Part shown: positions 36,527 through 46,728 of the stretch, one piece after another
Position numbering within the stretch: the first letter of the stretch is position 1
Layout: each line of letters starts with the position of its first letter
Source of the DNA: Hymenobacter lapidiphilus
Lineage (GTDB): Bacteria > Bacteroidota > Bacteroidia > Cytophagales > Hymenobacteraceae
DNA length: 64,000 bases
Direction: 5' to 3'
Assembly: GCF_003417065.2 (NCBI RefSeq)
Contig: NZ_QVLT01000013.1
Coordinates: 1-64,000, forward strand
Program-made: the position numbers and the translations under genes
The notes under the pieces: generated by a model
The model's input: the letters and a program-made list of their open reading frames with translations, nothing else
What the model was told of the DNA's origin: nothing
Databases searched by the model: none

Positions 36527-36546
36527 TATTCCTCCATATATTAGCA
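36527..36546 (+). promoter_or_regulatory. Leader element before the first SusC gene
   Basis: TATTCCTCCATATATTAGCA ends 76 bases before the ATG at 36623. The identical 20-mer is at 41537-41556, at the same distance from the second SusC. TATATTAG inside it resembles the -7 box TAnnTTTG. Confidence 0.6.
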
Positions 36547-36622
36547 TCCTGATAAAATAAAGCGCTTTTGCTTTTCACATCCGTTGGCTTCTCCGTTCTT
36601 CTTTTAATAATTTTTCATTTCC

Positions 36623-39600
36623 ATGAAAAAAATTCTATTCTCTGTCTTACCACTTGTGGCTTTCTCGGCCACGCAGGTAGCAGCACAAACCAGAACAGTC
36701 TCTGGTCGGGTTACTGACCGTGGCACCGGGCAAGGCCTGCCAGGAGTTACAGTATTGCTGAAAGGCACCACCAACGGCGTCTCCACTAATTCGGACGGTA
36801 GCTACACACTGTCGGTACCAGCCAGCGGTGGTACGCTCATTTTCAGCTCTATCGGCTTTATAGCCATGGAGCAACCTATTGGTACTACCGCTCAGGTGGA
36901 TGCTTCTTTATCGACTGACGCCAAGGTGCTCAGCGAAGTGGTAGTAACTGGTTATGGTGGCTCACAGGAAGTGAAAGACATCACGGGTTCAGTAGCTCAG
37001 TTGAAAGAGGAAAAAATCCTGCTTCAGCCTGTAACCAGCGTCGACCAAGCCATGCAAGGTCGTATGGCCGGCGTGAACGTAAACACGACGAGCGGCACAT
37101 TGGGTGACCAAGCCGCCGTGCGGATTCGTGGTGCAAACTCTATTTCGGGCAGTTCGCAGCCTTTGTACGTTGTCGATGGTGTTCCTATCAATACAAACGA
37201 CCAGAGCAACGTCCTCGGCAGCCGCTACAACCCACTGACCGACATCAACCCGAACGACATTCAGTCGATTGATGTACTGAAGGACGCTTCGGCTGCCGCC
37301 ATCTACGGTTCGCGTGCCGCCAACGGCGTTATCGTCATCACCACTAAGCGGGGCCTGCAGGGCAAACCAAAACTATCGGTTAACTCCTTCTTTGGTGTGC
37401 AAAATGCAGTTAGAACGCCGGATGTGCTGAACGGCGCGGACTTTACCGCTATTTCAAACGAAAAGGCTGCTAATGCCCGTGCAGGCAGCAGCATAGAAAC
37501 CGGAGCAGGACGTGGCATTGGCAATACGGGCGTCCCAGCCATCATCGCAGCTCCCATTGATGTAAACGGCGATGGTATCCCGGACGAAACGAACTGGATC
37601 AACGAAATTTTCCGCCAGGGCACTCAGCAGAACTATCAGGTAGCCCTTTCCGGTGGCACCGAATTGGCCAGCTACTACGCCTCGGCTGACTGGAATGACC
37701 AGAAAGGTATCATAACCAATAACCGCCTGCGCCGGGGCTCGGGCCGCCTCAACCTCGACCTGACGCCAAAAAAATGGCTGAAGAGTGGCCTGAGCCTGAG
37801 CTACAGTAAAACCTACAACCAAGGCGTAAACGGCGAAAATGCGCTGGCCGGTGCCACCGTATCGGGCTACACTGCCCCCTCGAACATTCCGGCTTACAAC
37901 CCGGATGGCACCTACTACCTGAACAACCTAGGTAACCTGGGCAACGGCAACAACCTGATTCCCGGCTCATTCTCGCCTAACGCCTACTTTCACATTCCCG
38001 GCAACCTGAGAGAAAACCGCAACGATAACACCTCGCAGCGGATTCTGGGCAACGGTTACCTCACGGTGGAACCGGTTAAAGGCCTGCAGCTGACTTCACG
38101 CTACGGTATCGACTACACCAACAACTTCGAAGACCAGTACAGCAGCCCCATCCTGGGTGGCCTGGGCCGGCAGGTTGGTCAGGGTCTGGTCCAGAACTAC
38201 ACCACTACCCTCACACAGTTCAACTGGCAGAACTACGCTAACTACGACCGTACTTTCGCTGAGAAACACACCGTCGGAGTGTCGGCGGGCGTGGAATACC
38301 AGGAAACCAAAACGAAGCGGATTTACAGCGTCGCTAACGACTTCGCCGACAATAAATTCCAGTCCATCTTGGATGGCTTGTATTCGGGGATACTGACTGG
38401 CGGTGGCCAGGAGTTCGCCAATGGCTTCCAGTCGTATTTTGCGCGGGCGAGCTACAGCTTCGATGACCGCTACTACGCCAGCTTCTCTGTCCGGGCTGAT
38501 GAGGCCTCTACCTTTGGCGTGGACAACCGGCGGGGCTACTTCCCGGGCGGCTCGGTGGGCTGGCGGATTTCCAAGGAAAGCTTCATGCAGGGCCTGTCGT
38601 TCCTGAACGACCTGAAACTACGGGCCAGCTACGGCTCGGTAGGTAACTCCAACGGCATTGGTTCGTACGCTTCGCGCACACTGATTGGAGGTGGCCAGTA
38701 TGCCGAAGTCAACGGTTTCTCCATCTCTCAGGTGGGTAACCCAGCGCTACAGTGGGAGAAATCCAACAAGCTTGACATCGGTCTGGATGCCTCGTTCCTG
38801 GATAGCCGGGTAAACATGGTATTCGACTACTTCAACAACGATATCAGTGGGCTCTTGTTGTTTGCGCCGGTATTGCGTACTACTGGTATCCCAGGTGCTT
38901 CGGTGAGCCGCAACATTGGTGGCATGTACAACCGTGGGGTGGAGCTTACCCTGAATACGGTGAATGTGCGGGCTGACAACGGCTTCTCCTGGACCTCGTC
39001 CATCAACGGTACTATCATCAAGAACCGCGTAACCGAACTGGCAACACCTAATGATATCATCTCTGGAGTACAGCGGGCCAGCGTTAGCCGCAGCCTGGGG
39101 GTATATTTTCTGCCCGAGTGGGCCGGCGTGAACCCCGAGAACGGCAACGCTCAGTTCTTCGACAAGGATGGCAATATCAAGCAGTACGATGCGGCCTATA
39201 CGACCAATGCCAACGCTACCCAAGGACGCTGGTTGACCGCAACTGGTGAGACGACTACCCCTATCGGGCCGGCTGACTTCAAGTACCAGGACAAAGGCGG
39301 TTATCCAACCTTCTTCGGAGGCTTCGATAACACATTTAGCTTCAAAGGCGTCGAACTAGGCGTGTTCCTGCAGTACAGCGGAGGTAATCAAATCTTCAAT
39401 GGCTACCGCCAAGCGTTGCTAAGCACCAACTTCCAGAATAACATCGAGGAAATCAAAGACCGTTGGACGACGCCAGGTCAGCAAACCGATATTCAGAAGC
39501 TCGTATTGCGTGACCCATTGTCCAATCAGGCTTCCACACGCTGGCTGGAGAGGGGCGACTTCCTGCGGATTCGTCAGGTAAGCCTAGGATACAACCTGCC

Positions 39601-39799
39601 GCAGTCGCTCGTTCAGCGTCTAGGCATCTCAAATGCCCGTGTTTACGGCTTGGTGCAGAACCTCTACAATTTCACCAGCTATTCGGGCCTCGACCCGGAG
39701 GTAAATACCAACCGTACCAGCAACATTGCCTACGGTACAGATGGCCGCTCGCTGCCGCCGCCGCGTAGCTTCACCTTCGGTATCAATCTGGGTATTTAA
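36623..39799 (+). CDS. SusC/RagA-type TonB-dependent outer-membrane transporter (1)
   Basis: A 1058-residue transporter that imports oligomers across the outer membrane with its SusD lid. The signal peptide MKKILFSVLPLVAFSATQVA is followed by a carboxypeptidase-regulatory-like domain (about 25-100, VSGRVTDRGTGQGLPGVTVL), the plug (TGYGGSQEVKDITGSVAQ, RIRGANSISGSSQPLYVVDG, DVLKDASAAAIYGSRAANGV) and a 22-strand barrel ending FTFGINLGI. No anti-sigma-binding N-terminal extension is seen. The SusD partner follows with 21 bases between. The transported substrate cannot be told. A second, closely related pair follows. Confidence 0.95.
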   Translation: MKKILFSVLPLVAFSATQVAAQTRTVSGRVTDRGTGQGLPGVTVLLKGTTNGVSTNSDGSYTLSVPASGGTLIFSSIGFIAMEQPIGTTAQVDASLSTDAKVLSEVVVTGYGGSQEVKDITGSVAQLKEEKILLQPVTSVDQAMQGRMAGVNVNTTSGTLGDQAAVRIRGANSISGSSQPLYVVDGVPINTNDQSNVLGSRYNPLTDINPNDIQSIDVLKDASAAAIYGSRAANGVIVITTKRGLQGKPKLSVNSFFGVQNAVRTPDVLNGADFTAISNEKAANARAGSSIETGAGRGIGNTGVPAIIAAPIDVNGDGIPDETNWINEIFRQGTQQNYQVALSGGTELASYYASADWNDQKGIITNNRLRRGSGRLNLDLTPKKWLKSGLSLSYSKTYNQGVNGENALAGATVSGYTAPSNIPAYNPDGTYYLNNLGNLGNGNNLIPGSFSPNAYFHIPGNLRENRNDNTSQRILGNGYLTVEPVKGLQLTSRYGIDYTNNFEDQYSSPILGGLGRQVGQGLVQNYTTTLTQFNWQNYANYDRTFAEKHTVGVSAGVEYQETKTKRIYSVANDFADNKFQSILDGLYSGILTGGGQEFANGFQSYFARASYSFDDRYYASFSVRADEASTFGVDNRRGYFPGGSVGWRISKESFMQGLSFLNDLKLRASYGSVGNSNGIGSYASRTLIGGGQYAEVNGFSISQVGNPALQWEKSNKLDIGLDASFLDSRVNMVFDYFNNDISGLLLFAPVLRTTGIPGASVSRNIGGMYNRGVELTLNTVNVRADNGFSWTSSINGTIIKNRVTELATPNDIISGVQRASVSRSLGVYFLPEWAGVNPENGNAQFFDKDGNIKQYDAAYTTNANATQGRWLTATGETTTPIGPADFKYQDKGGYPTFFGGFDNTFSFKGVELGVFLQYSGGNQIFNGYRQALLSTNFQNNIEEIKDRWTTPGQQTDIQKLVLRDPLSNQASTRWLERGDFLRIRQVSLGYNLPQSLVQRLGISNARVYGLVQNLYNFTSYSGLDPEVNTNRTSNIAYGTDGRSLPPPRSFTFGINLGI

Positions 39800-39820
39800 T
39801 TTTTGCTTTTTCGCACTCTC

Positions 39821-41257
39821 ATGATACGTAATTTCATTTCTTTACGGCAGGCAGCCGTAGGAGCCGCGCTACTCACTACCATTACCAGCTGCGACGTCGT
39901 GGACCAAGATCCGCCCGCGGCCCTGACGACTGCTCAGGCCTTCGCCAATCCCGATCGGATTGCCAAGTCGGCTGTTGGCATGTACGATCAACTGCAGGAC
40001 GCTAATTTCATGGGCGGCCGGGCATTGATTTACAGCGACGTCCGGAGCGATGATACCAACCCAGCACCTTTCTTCGGCGGCATCAGTACGTTCACGGCCA
40101 TTGCCAACGACGGTACCGTTACTGCCGCCTGGACGGGGGGCTACCGGACGCTCTACGGAGCTAATTTCTTTCTGCAACAGATTGAGGCCAACACGGGTAA
40201 AACCAGCCCAGCTCTGGAGGCGCAGTATATCGGAGAAGCCAAGTTTATCCGTGCCGTTGTGTACTTCCAGCTGGTCAACCTATTCGCCCAGCCGTACAAC
40301 TTCACCGCCGATGCATCACACTTAGGTGTACCATTGCAGCTGGTTGCTCCCGATGTAACCACCGCTTTCGACCCGTCGCAGAATCTGCCGCGTTCTACCG
40401 TGAAGCAGGTGTATGACCAAATCGAGCAAGACCTGTTGGAAGCCATTACTGCGCTGCCTGAAACGTACACTACATCGTTTGACAAGACCGCCCGGGCGAC
40501 GAAAGATGCCGCCCGCAGCTTGTTGTCGCGCGTGTATCTGTACAAAGGGCAATACGCCGATGCCGCCCGCCTAGCAGGAGAAGTAATTACCGGCGGCCGC
40601 CACGCGCTCAACCCGAGCCCGGCAACACCGTTCAATGCCACTTCTTATCAGACGTCGGAGTCCATCTTTTCGGTAGCCATGAACACGGCCGACAACCCCA
40701 ACACTAACAATGCGCTGGGGCAGCATTATGGACGACAACGCCGGGCCGACATCATTGTCACGCCTTATGCCCGCATCGATACGAACCAGTTCCGCGGTAA
40801 AGACCGCCGGCGGACCTTGTTACTGGATCCTGCAACCTTCCCCGCCACTACAACAACCAACGTATTCACGCTAAAGTACAATAATGCTTCTTTCGACTAT
40901 GTACCTGTTGTACGGTATTCGGAGACGCTATTGAACCGGGCAGAGGGCTTGGCCCAGACGAACGCCGGGATTAGCACAGATGCCATTGCGCTCCTTAATC
41001 AGGTTCGCAACCGCTCCAAGCCCGGCTATGCGCCGGCTTTCACTGCCACAAGCTTCGCCTCCAAGCAGGCGCTGATTGATGCCATATTGTTTGAGCGTCG
41101 TCTGGAATTGGCCTTCGAAGGCCACCGCTACTACGACCTGATGCGCTACAAGCGGAACTCGAGCCGGGTAAACTATGGCGCTCCACTCGCCGTTTTGCCT
41201 ATCCCGTTGGTTGACTTGCAGCAGAATCCGAACTTGGTTCAGAACCCAGGGTACTAG
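39821..41257 (+). CDS. SusD/RagB-type lipoprotein (1)
   Basis: A 478-residue outer-membrane lipoprotein that caps the SusC barrel and binds the substrate. The lipobox TITSC gives Cys24. The SusD fold is shown by FANPDRIAKSAVGMYDQLQD, YIGEAKFIRAVVYFQLVNLF, TKDAARSLLSRVYLYKGQYA, RYSETLLNRAEGLAQTNAGI and FERRLELAFEGHRYYDLMRY. ATG 39821 is used because it begins the lipoprotein signal; ATG-type starts further up would add six residues only. It is followed by a perfect terminator. Confidence 0.94.
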   Translation: MIRNFISLRQAAVGAALLTTITSCDVVDQDPPAALTTAQAFANPDRIAKSAVGMYDQLQDANFMGGRALIYSDVRSDDTNPAPFFGGISTFTAIANDGTVTAAWTGGYRTLYGANFFLQQIEANTGKTSPALEAQYIGEAKFIRAVVYFQLVNLFAQPYNFTADASHLGVPLQLVAPDVTTAFDPSQNLPRSTVKQVYDQIEQDLLEAITALPETYTTSFDKTARATKDAARSLLSRVYLYKGQYADAARLAGEVITGGRHALNPSPATPFNATSYQTSESIFSVAMNTADNPNTNNALGQHYGRQRRADIIVTPYARIDTNQFRGKDRRRTLLLDPATFPATTTTNVFTLKYNNASFDYVPVVRYSETLLNRAEGLAQTNAGISTDAIALLNQVRNRSKPGYAPAFTATSFASKQALIDAILFERRLELAFEGHRYYDLMRYKRNSSRVNYGAPLAVLPIPLVDLQQNPNLVQNPGY

Positions 41258-41284
41258 GCTTTCTGTAGCTTACCTAGAAGAAGT

Positions 41285-41322
41285 AAAAAGGCCTGCTCTC
41301 AATAGAGAGCAGGCCTTTTTCT
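41285..41322 (+). terminator. Terminator after SusD (1)
   Basis: Perfect 16-bp stem AAAAAGGCCTGCTCTC (41285-41300) and GAGAGCAGGCCTTTTT (41305-41320), AATA loop. Beyond it, to 41632, the gap carries only the second leader element. Confidence 0.92.
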
Positions 41323-41536
41323 GTAATTCCGTTCACATAATTGTATTGTCCCAACCCAAACTACCGCCAATTCACATCAGACTGACGCTCACTTGACCAA
41401 TCTGAATGACATCTTCAAGCCCACAAACCCTTACTGGCTTCCATTTTGATCGGGCTAACCTAACAATAAGCATTAGACAACCTCACAATTCATCTGAATT
41501 TCACAATTCATTACCTAAGGGCTGGTTTATTATCTT

Positions 41537-41556
41537 TATTCCTCCATATATTAGCA
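41537..41556 (+). promoter_or_regulatory. Leader element before the second SusC gene
   Basis: The same 20-mer TATTCCTCCATATATTAGCA as at 36527, 75 bases before the ATG at 41632. Shared placement suggests both pairs are transcribed in the same way. Confidence 0.6.
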
Positions 41557-41631
41557 CCCTCACAGAAAACAGTTCACCCCAATCTCATCTCACTCTACGC
41601 TTCTTAGTACTTTCTTAATTTTTCATTTTCC

Positions 41632-44600
41632 ATGAAGAAATTTCTATTCTCTGTCTTACCGCTTGTGGCTTTCTCCGCCACGCAGGTAGCAGCGCAGACC
41701 AGAACAGTTTCGGGCCGGGTTACCGACCGTAATAGTGGTGAAGGCCTGCCAGGGGTCACGGTCCTGCTGAAAGGAACCAGCAATGGAGTATCCACCAATT
41801 CAGATGGATCCTTTACGCTTGACGTTCCAACGGCTGGTGGTACTCTCGTATTCAGCTCTATTGGGTATAACTCGGTTGAACGTGCCATTGGCACCGACAA
41901 CCAAGTAAACATTGGACTGGCTGCCGACTCACGGCAACTTAGCGAAGTAGTAGTAACTGGTTACGGCACGCAGGAGCGTCGGGATGTAACCGGCTCGATT
42001 GCTTCTGTAAAAGGAGAAACGATTGCCCAGCTGGCTACTCCAAGCTTTGACCAGCAGCTGGCAGGTCGGGCTGCAGGCGTACAGGTAACCACTCCTTCGG
42101 GTATTCTGGGCCAGGCCCCGCGTATCCGGATTCGTGGTACGAACTCCATTTCCTCGGCCGGCGACCCGCTGATTGTTGTTGATGGCGTACCAGTTGTTAC
42201 CGGTAACCAAAGCGGTGTAACACCCAACAACCCGTTGGGCGACATCAACCCCAACGATATTGAGTCGTACGAAATTCTTAAGGATGGCTCGGCTACCGCT
42301 ATTTACGGCTCGCGAGCAGGTAATGGCGTAATACTGATTACGACCAAGAAGGGCAAGTTGGGTAAGGCTAAAGTCACCTACGACACTTGGATGGGTGTGG
42401 CCACAACCCTCAAGCGTTACGACGTACTGAACGCAGACCAGTTCATTGAGATTTCGAACGAAAAGTACCGTAACTCAGTCCCCGAAGCAGACTACACGCC
42501 CATCGCAAAAGCAGGCGAAAATAACGTCAGCACTGATTGGCAGGACCTCATTTTCCAGTCCGGTTTCCAGCAGAACCATGCGGTTTCCGTATCGGGCGCT
42601 ACCGACAAAACCCGTTACTTCTTCTCGGGTGGCTATACCGATCAGCAAGGCGTAATCAAAACCAACTCGTTGAAGCGGGCTACTTTCCGGGCCAACGTAG
42701 ATCAGGAAGTAGCGAAGTGGCTGCGCGTAGGTGCCAATGTAGGCCTGACCCGCACCCAGAACTTCGGCCTCAACACAAGCCGTAACGGCTTGTCGGGCAA
42801 CGTAACTAACGCACTTTCGCTGTTCCCCAACGTTGCGCCACGCAATGCCGATGGCACGCCCAACATCAGCACCACCAACCCGGCTGTAGTAAGCGAAGGC
42901 AACAACGCCACAACTATCGACTTCAACTATACCAACATTCTCTTCCCGCTGGAGAACAATAAGTACGAGGCTACCAACTACCGGATTCTGGGCAACGTGT
43001 TTGCCGAGATTGAGCCCGTAGCTGGCCTGCGTCTTCGTACCCAGTACGGCACCGACTTCTTCCTCAACGAAGACTTCCAGTACCTCGACCCCCGTCACGG
43101 TGACGGACGTGGCTCGAATGGCCTAGTGTATCAGCAGTACCTGCCAACCTTCCGTTGGAACTGGCAGAACACGGTTTCTTACAACAAGACGCTGGCCGAG
43201 ATTCATAAGATTGCCTTCGTAGGCGGTGTGGAATACCAGCAGACTACGTCCCAGTTCTTCAATGCCCAGGCCACCGGTTTGTCGGACCGGTACTTCGGCA
43301 CCAACAACATTATTACGGGCACCTTCGCTACCCCCAACGTGGGCGGCGGCTACGGCCAGGAAGGATTCGACTCGTACTTCGGCCGGATCAACTACTCGCT
43401 GAAGGATCGGTACCTGATCAGCCTATCGGCGCGTAATGACGCTATTTCGCGTCTGCCGAAGGCCAACCGGCGCGGCTGGTTCCCTGGTGGCTCCATCGGC
43501 TGGCGCGTGTCGGAAGAAGCCTTCCTGCGCGAGTCGTCCATTCGGGAGGTGTTGTCTGAGCTGAAACTGCGGGCCAGCTACGCTGAAGTAGGCAACACGG
43601 CCATTGGCGGTAGCTTCTTCCCGTATGCCAGCCTGTTCGGCGCTGGTAAGTACGGTACCCAAAATGGTATTGCCTACAACCGTAACGGCCAGTTTGGCAA
43701 CCAGAACCTGAAGTGGGAGTCGTCTAAGAAGTTTGACGTAGGCGCTGACTTCGGCTTCCTTGACAACCGCTTCACGCTGGGAGTTGACTATTACCGGAAC
43801 GATATTGATGATTTGGTTCTGTTTGTGCGGGTACCGGTTTCGCTGGGTATTCCTGGCAACGGCTACAATGCCAACATCGGTAAAATGCGCAACGAGGGTT
43901 TCGAACTTAACTTCACCTCGCAGAACATCAACCGCGCCGATTTCACTTGGTCGACTAACTTAAACTTCTCGACCAACAAGAACGAGGTACTGGAGCTCAA
44001 CCAAGGTGAGGACATCCTCAACACCTACAACATCACCCGTGTGGGCGAGTCGATTGGCTCTATCTACGGCTACGATTATGTAGGCGTAAACCCGGCCTTC
44101 GGTTACCCGATTTACCGCAAAGGTGATGGCAGTTTGGTGCAGGCCAACGTAGACAACAACACCTACTACCCCTACGACCCAAACAACGCCGGTGCCATTC
44201 TGGGCCCATCCTCTGGTGCAACTCCTGCCGGCCAAGTGGCTCGTACCACGCCGCTTCAGGCTGATGCCGACCGCAAAATTCTGGGTAATTCCAACCCAAC
44301 TTGGTTTGGTGGTATCGACAACAACTTCACGTTCAAAGGCTTCGATCTGAATATTTTCGCCCGTTTCTCGGGAGGAAACAAGATTATGAACGTGTCGCGT
44401 CAGCAGTTGCTGCGGATGGATTTTGTGAATAACGGCACGGAAATTCTGGACCGCTGGACTCCGACTAACACCAACACGGATGTCCCAAAGCTCAAGTTCC
44501 GGAACTCCGACTTCATTAACCTGAATAACTCCTCTGTTTCCCGCTTTGTAGAAAAGGGTGATTTCTTCCGCCTACAAAACGTAACGCTCGGCTACACGCT

Positions 44601-44799
44601 GCCTTCTAACATTGGTGGCGGCTTACTGAGCCGGGTAAGAGTGTTTGCTCAGGCACAGAATATCTTCACTATCACGAAGTACTCAGGACTTGACCCAGAA
44701 GTAAACTCGAACGGCGAAACCAACCAGCAGTTCGGCGTTGACTTCAACAGCAACCCGCAGCAGCGGGTCTTCACGGGTGGTCTAAACGTTGCTTTTTAA
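41632..44799 (+). CDS. SusC/RagA-type TonB-dependent outer-membrane transporter (2)
   Basis: A 1055-residue transporter with the same layout as the first: signal peptide MKKFLFSVLPLVAFSATQVA, regulatory-like domain (VSGRVTDRNSGEGLPGVTVL), plug (VVVTGYGTQERRDVTGSIAS, RIRGTNSISSAGDPLIVVDG, EILKDGSATAIYGSRAGNGV) and barrel ending VFTGGLNVAF. The first 100 residues are much more alike between the two proteins than the barrels are, which fits duplication followed by divergence of the substrate-facing part. Its SusD partner follows 12 bases later. Substrate unknown. Confidence 0.95.
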   Translation: MKKFLFSVLPLVAFSATQVAAQTRTVSGRVTDRNSGEGLPGVTVLLKGTSNGVSTNSDGSFTLDVPTAGGTLVFSSIGYNSVERAIGTDNQVNIGLAADSRQLSEVVVTGYGTQERRDVTGSIASVKGETIAQLATPSFDQQLAGRAAGVQVTTPSGILGQAPRIRIRGTNSISSAGDPLIVVDGVPVVTGNQSGVTPNNPLGDINPNDIESYEILKDGSATAIYGSRAGNGVILITTKKGKLGKAKVTYDTWMGVATTLKRYDVLNADQFIEISNEKYRNSVPEADYTPIAKAGENNVSTDWQDLIFQSGFQQNHAVSVSGATDKTRYFFSGGYTDQQGVIKTNSLKRATFRANVDQEVAKWLRVGANVGLTRTQNFGLNTSRNGLSGNVTNALSLFPNVAPRNADGTPNISTTNPAVVSEGNNATTIDFNYTNILFPLENNKYEATNYRILGNVFAEIEPVAGLRLRTQYGTDFFLNEDFQYLDPRHGDGRGSNGLVYQQYLPTFRWNWQNTVSYNKTLAEIHKIAFVGGVEYQQTTSQFFNAQATGLSDRYFGTNNIITGTFATPNVGGGYGQEGFDSYFGRINYSLKDRYLISLSARNDAISRLPKANRRGWFPGGSIGWRVSEEAFLRESSIREVLSELKLRASYAEVGNTAIGGSFFPYASLFGAGKYGTQNGIAYNRNGQFGNQNLKWESSKKFDVGADFGFLDNRFTLGVDYYRNDIDDLVLFVRVPVSLGIPGNGYNANIGKMRNEGFELNFTSQNINRADFTWSTNLNFSTNKNEVLELNQGEDILNTYNITRVGESIGSIYGYDYVGVNPAFGYPIYRKGDGSLVQANVDNNTYYPYDPNNAGAILGPSSGATPAGQVARTTPLQADADRKILGNSNPTWFGGIDNNFTFKGFDLNIFARFSGGNKIMNVSRQQLLRMDFVNNGTEILDRWTPTNTNTDVPKLKFRNSDFINLNNSSVSRFVEKGDFFRLQNVTLGYTLPSNIGGGLLSRVRVFAQAQNIFTITKYSGLDPEVNSNGETNQQFGVDFNSNPQQRVFTGGLNVAF

Positions 44800-44811
44800 T
44801 CCTTTCTCAGC

Positions 44812-46464
44812 ATGAATACTCGTTTCATATTTACTCCTCGTCCGGCTCGTCGACTGGCTCTGCTAGCGCTGTTGTCGATAGGAATTGCGTCCTGTGATGT
44901 AACGGACGTTTCGCCTCAGGATGCCCTGCCAGAAAGCTCCGCTTTTGAGGATGCAGCCAAGGCTAACCTGTCGGTAGCCGGCATGTACGACGCAGCGCAG
45001 TCTGGCTTCTACGACCCACTCAACGGAACGGCTATTGCCGTTCGCGGCTATCCTTTCGGGGCGGCCGCCAACGAGTTGGGCGACATTCGCGGTGCAGACG
45101 TTACAGATCTGGCCGGCTTCTTCGGCATTGTGTATCAGAACAACGTTACCGCGAGCAGCCCCAACATTGTTAACATGTGGTCTACTCTTTACTCGCTCAT
45201 CAACCAGGCCAACGTGGTTATTGAGGGTGTTCAGGGAGCAGGACAGCGCGGCGCACTCACGCCTGCTGACGCGGCAGCTTTCGAAGGCGAAGCACGCTTT
45301 CTGCGGGCATTGGCTTACCACGAGTTGTTGCAGCATTTTGCCCGGCCGTTCGCCGATGGTGCGGGCAGCAAGCCCGGTGTGCCGTACCGTGATTTCGCTA
45401 TCAATACCATTGAAACCGTTGATAAGGCACGCAGCCAGGGCCGTAACACAGTAGCAGAGGTATACGCGAAAATGCTCGAGGACCTGAAGTTTTCGGAAGA
45501 TAACCTTCCGGCAACACGTAGCGGTTCGGCAACTGTAACCCGTGCTACCAAAGCGGCCGCTATTGCGCTTAAGCAGCGTATTCATCTGCACATGGGCAAC
45601 TGGGCAGCGGTAGTAACAGAAGGCAACAAGCTTATCTCTGCTGCTGCTCCCTTCACTAGCCCGATTGGTGGTCGCGCACTTGCTACTACTCCCGGAGCAG
45701 CCTTCCCCGGTGGAATTGCCGTCACGACCGAGAATATTTTCTCGATTGAAAACAGCTCCGACGACAACCCAGGCGTAAATGGTGCTTTGCCTTCTATCTA
45801 TGGCTCGCCCAACCCACCAAGCAACGCGCTTCCCGGTGTACAAGGACGGGGCCTGATTGCCATCAGCCCGAACCTGTTTAACGCATCCTTCTGGACCTGC
45901 TCCGACCTGCGCCGGACCCAGTTGCTGCAAAACACCACAGCACGCTACTTCAGCTCCAAGTACAAGGATGCCCCGAACAACTCGGACTTCGCTCCTATTA
46001 TTCGCTATGCTGAAGTGCTGCTCAATCAGGCAGAAGCTGAGTCGCGTCTGGGCAACTCAGTTCGTGCTCTGGCGCTGCTGAATGCTGTACGTAACCGGGC
46101 AGTTGTGAATGCCGCCGATCAGTTCTCGGTAGCTAATGGCAACGTGCCGGCAGGTATATCCCTCACCCGCGCGATTCTCAACGAACGTCGGATTGAGTTT
46201 GTAGCCGAAGGTTTCCGTTGGGATGACATTCACCGCTTGGCACTGGACCCCAACTTTGGCACGAACGGTATTCCGAGCAAGCTCACGGCTACTCAGACGG
46301 TACTAGCCAACTACAAGTGCCCTACCCCGGGTAACCCGGCCCCGACCCTTAACGGCGGATTCGCTGCCATTGCCTACGATGACTTCCGGTTCCTGTGGCC
46401 TATTCCTTCTATTGAAGTGGCCAACAACCCAACCCTGCGGTCACAGCAAAACCCAGGTTACTAA
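44812..46464 (+). CDS. SusD/RagB-type lipoprotein (2)
   Basis: A 550-residue lipoprotein with lipobox GIASC (Cys28). It carries the family blocks FEDAAKANLSVAGMYDAAQS, FEGEARFLRALAYHELLQHF, TKAAAIALKQRIHLHMGNWA, RYAEVLLNQAEAESRLGNSV, and LNERRIEFVAEGFRWDDIHR. It is longer than the first SusD by about 70 residues, with inserts in the middle (GALPSIYGSPNPPSNALPGV region), which usually line the substrate pocket. It forms a pair with the preceding SusC. Confidence 0.94.
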   Translation: MNTRFIFTPRPARRLALLALLSIGIASCDVTDVSPQDALPESSAFEDAAKANLSVAGMYDAAQSGFYDPLNGTAIAVRGYPFGAAANELGDIRGADVTDLAGFFGIVYQNNVTASSPNIVNMWSTLYSLINQANVVIEGVQGAGQRGALTPADAAAFEGEARFLRALAYHELLQHFARPFADGAGSKPGVPYRDFAINTIETVDKARSQGRNTVAEVYAKMLEDLKFSEDNLPATRSGSATVTRATKAAAIALKQRIHLHMGNWAAVVTEGNKLISAAAPFTSPIGGRALATTPGAAFPGGIAVTTENIFSIENSSDDNPGVNGALPSIYGSPNPPSNALPGVQGRGLIAISPNLFNASFWTCSDLRRTQLLQNTTARYFSSKYKDAPNNSDFAPIIRYAEVLLNQAEAESRLGNSVRALALLNAVRNRAVVNAADQFSVANGNVPAGISLTRAILNERRIEFVAEGFRWDDIHRLALDPNFGTNGIPSKLTATQTVLANYKCPTPGNPAPTLNGGFAAIAYDDFRFLWPIPSIEVANNPTLRSQQNPGY

Positions 46465-46476
46465 ACTGGTTCCAAG

Positions 46477-46500
46477 CCGTGCTTAAGAGCAAAAGCACGG
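46477..46500 (+). terminator. Small hairpin after SusD (2)
   Basis: Stem CCGTGCTT (46477-46484) with AAGCACGG (46493-46500); weak, upstream of the main terminator. Confidence 0.4.
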
Positions 46501-46524
46501 TACCACTTAGTCATCAGACTACGT

Positions 46525-46569
46525 AAAAAGAGAAGGCCCTGACCAAATTGGTCAGGGCCTTCTCTTTTT
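46525..46569 (+). terminator. Strong terminator after the SusCD pairs
   Basis: Perfect 20-bp arms at 46525-46544 and 46550-46569 built on GAAGGCCCTGACC, with A and T runs at the ends, so it works in both directions. Confidence 0.92.
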
Positions 46570-46728
46570 AACCAAGAGTTCTATTGGCGCTTTTAAGGCA
46601 TGATGGTGACGACGCGCAATATCCGGCATGTTCATAAATCCTTTCGACAGTTTCCCCGCCTTCGAAGAATCGCCTGCTCTGCTGCCTGCAACTTCTGCGC
46701 TCTATATGGTCCCTTTACGCCAAACGGT

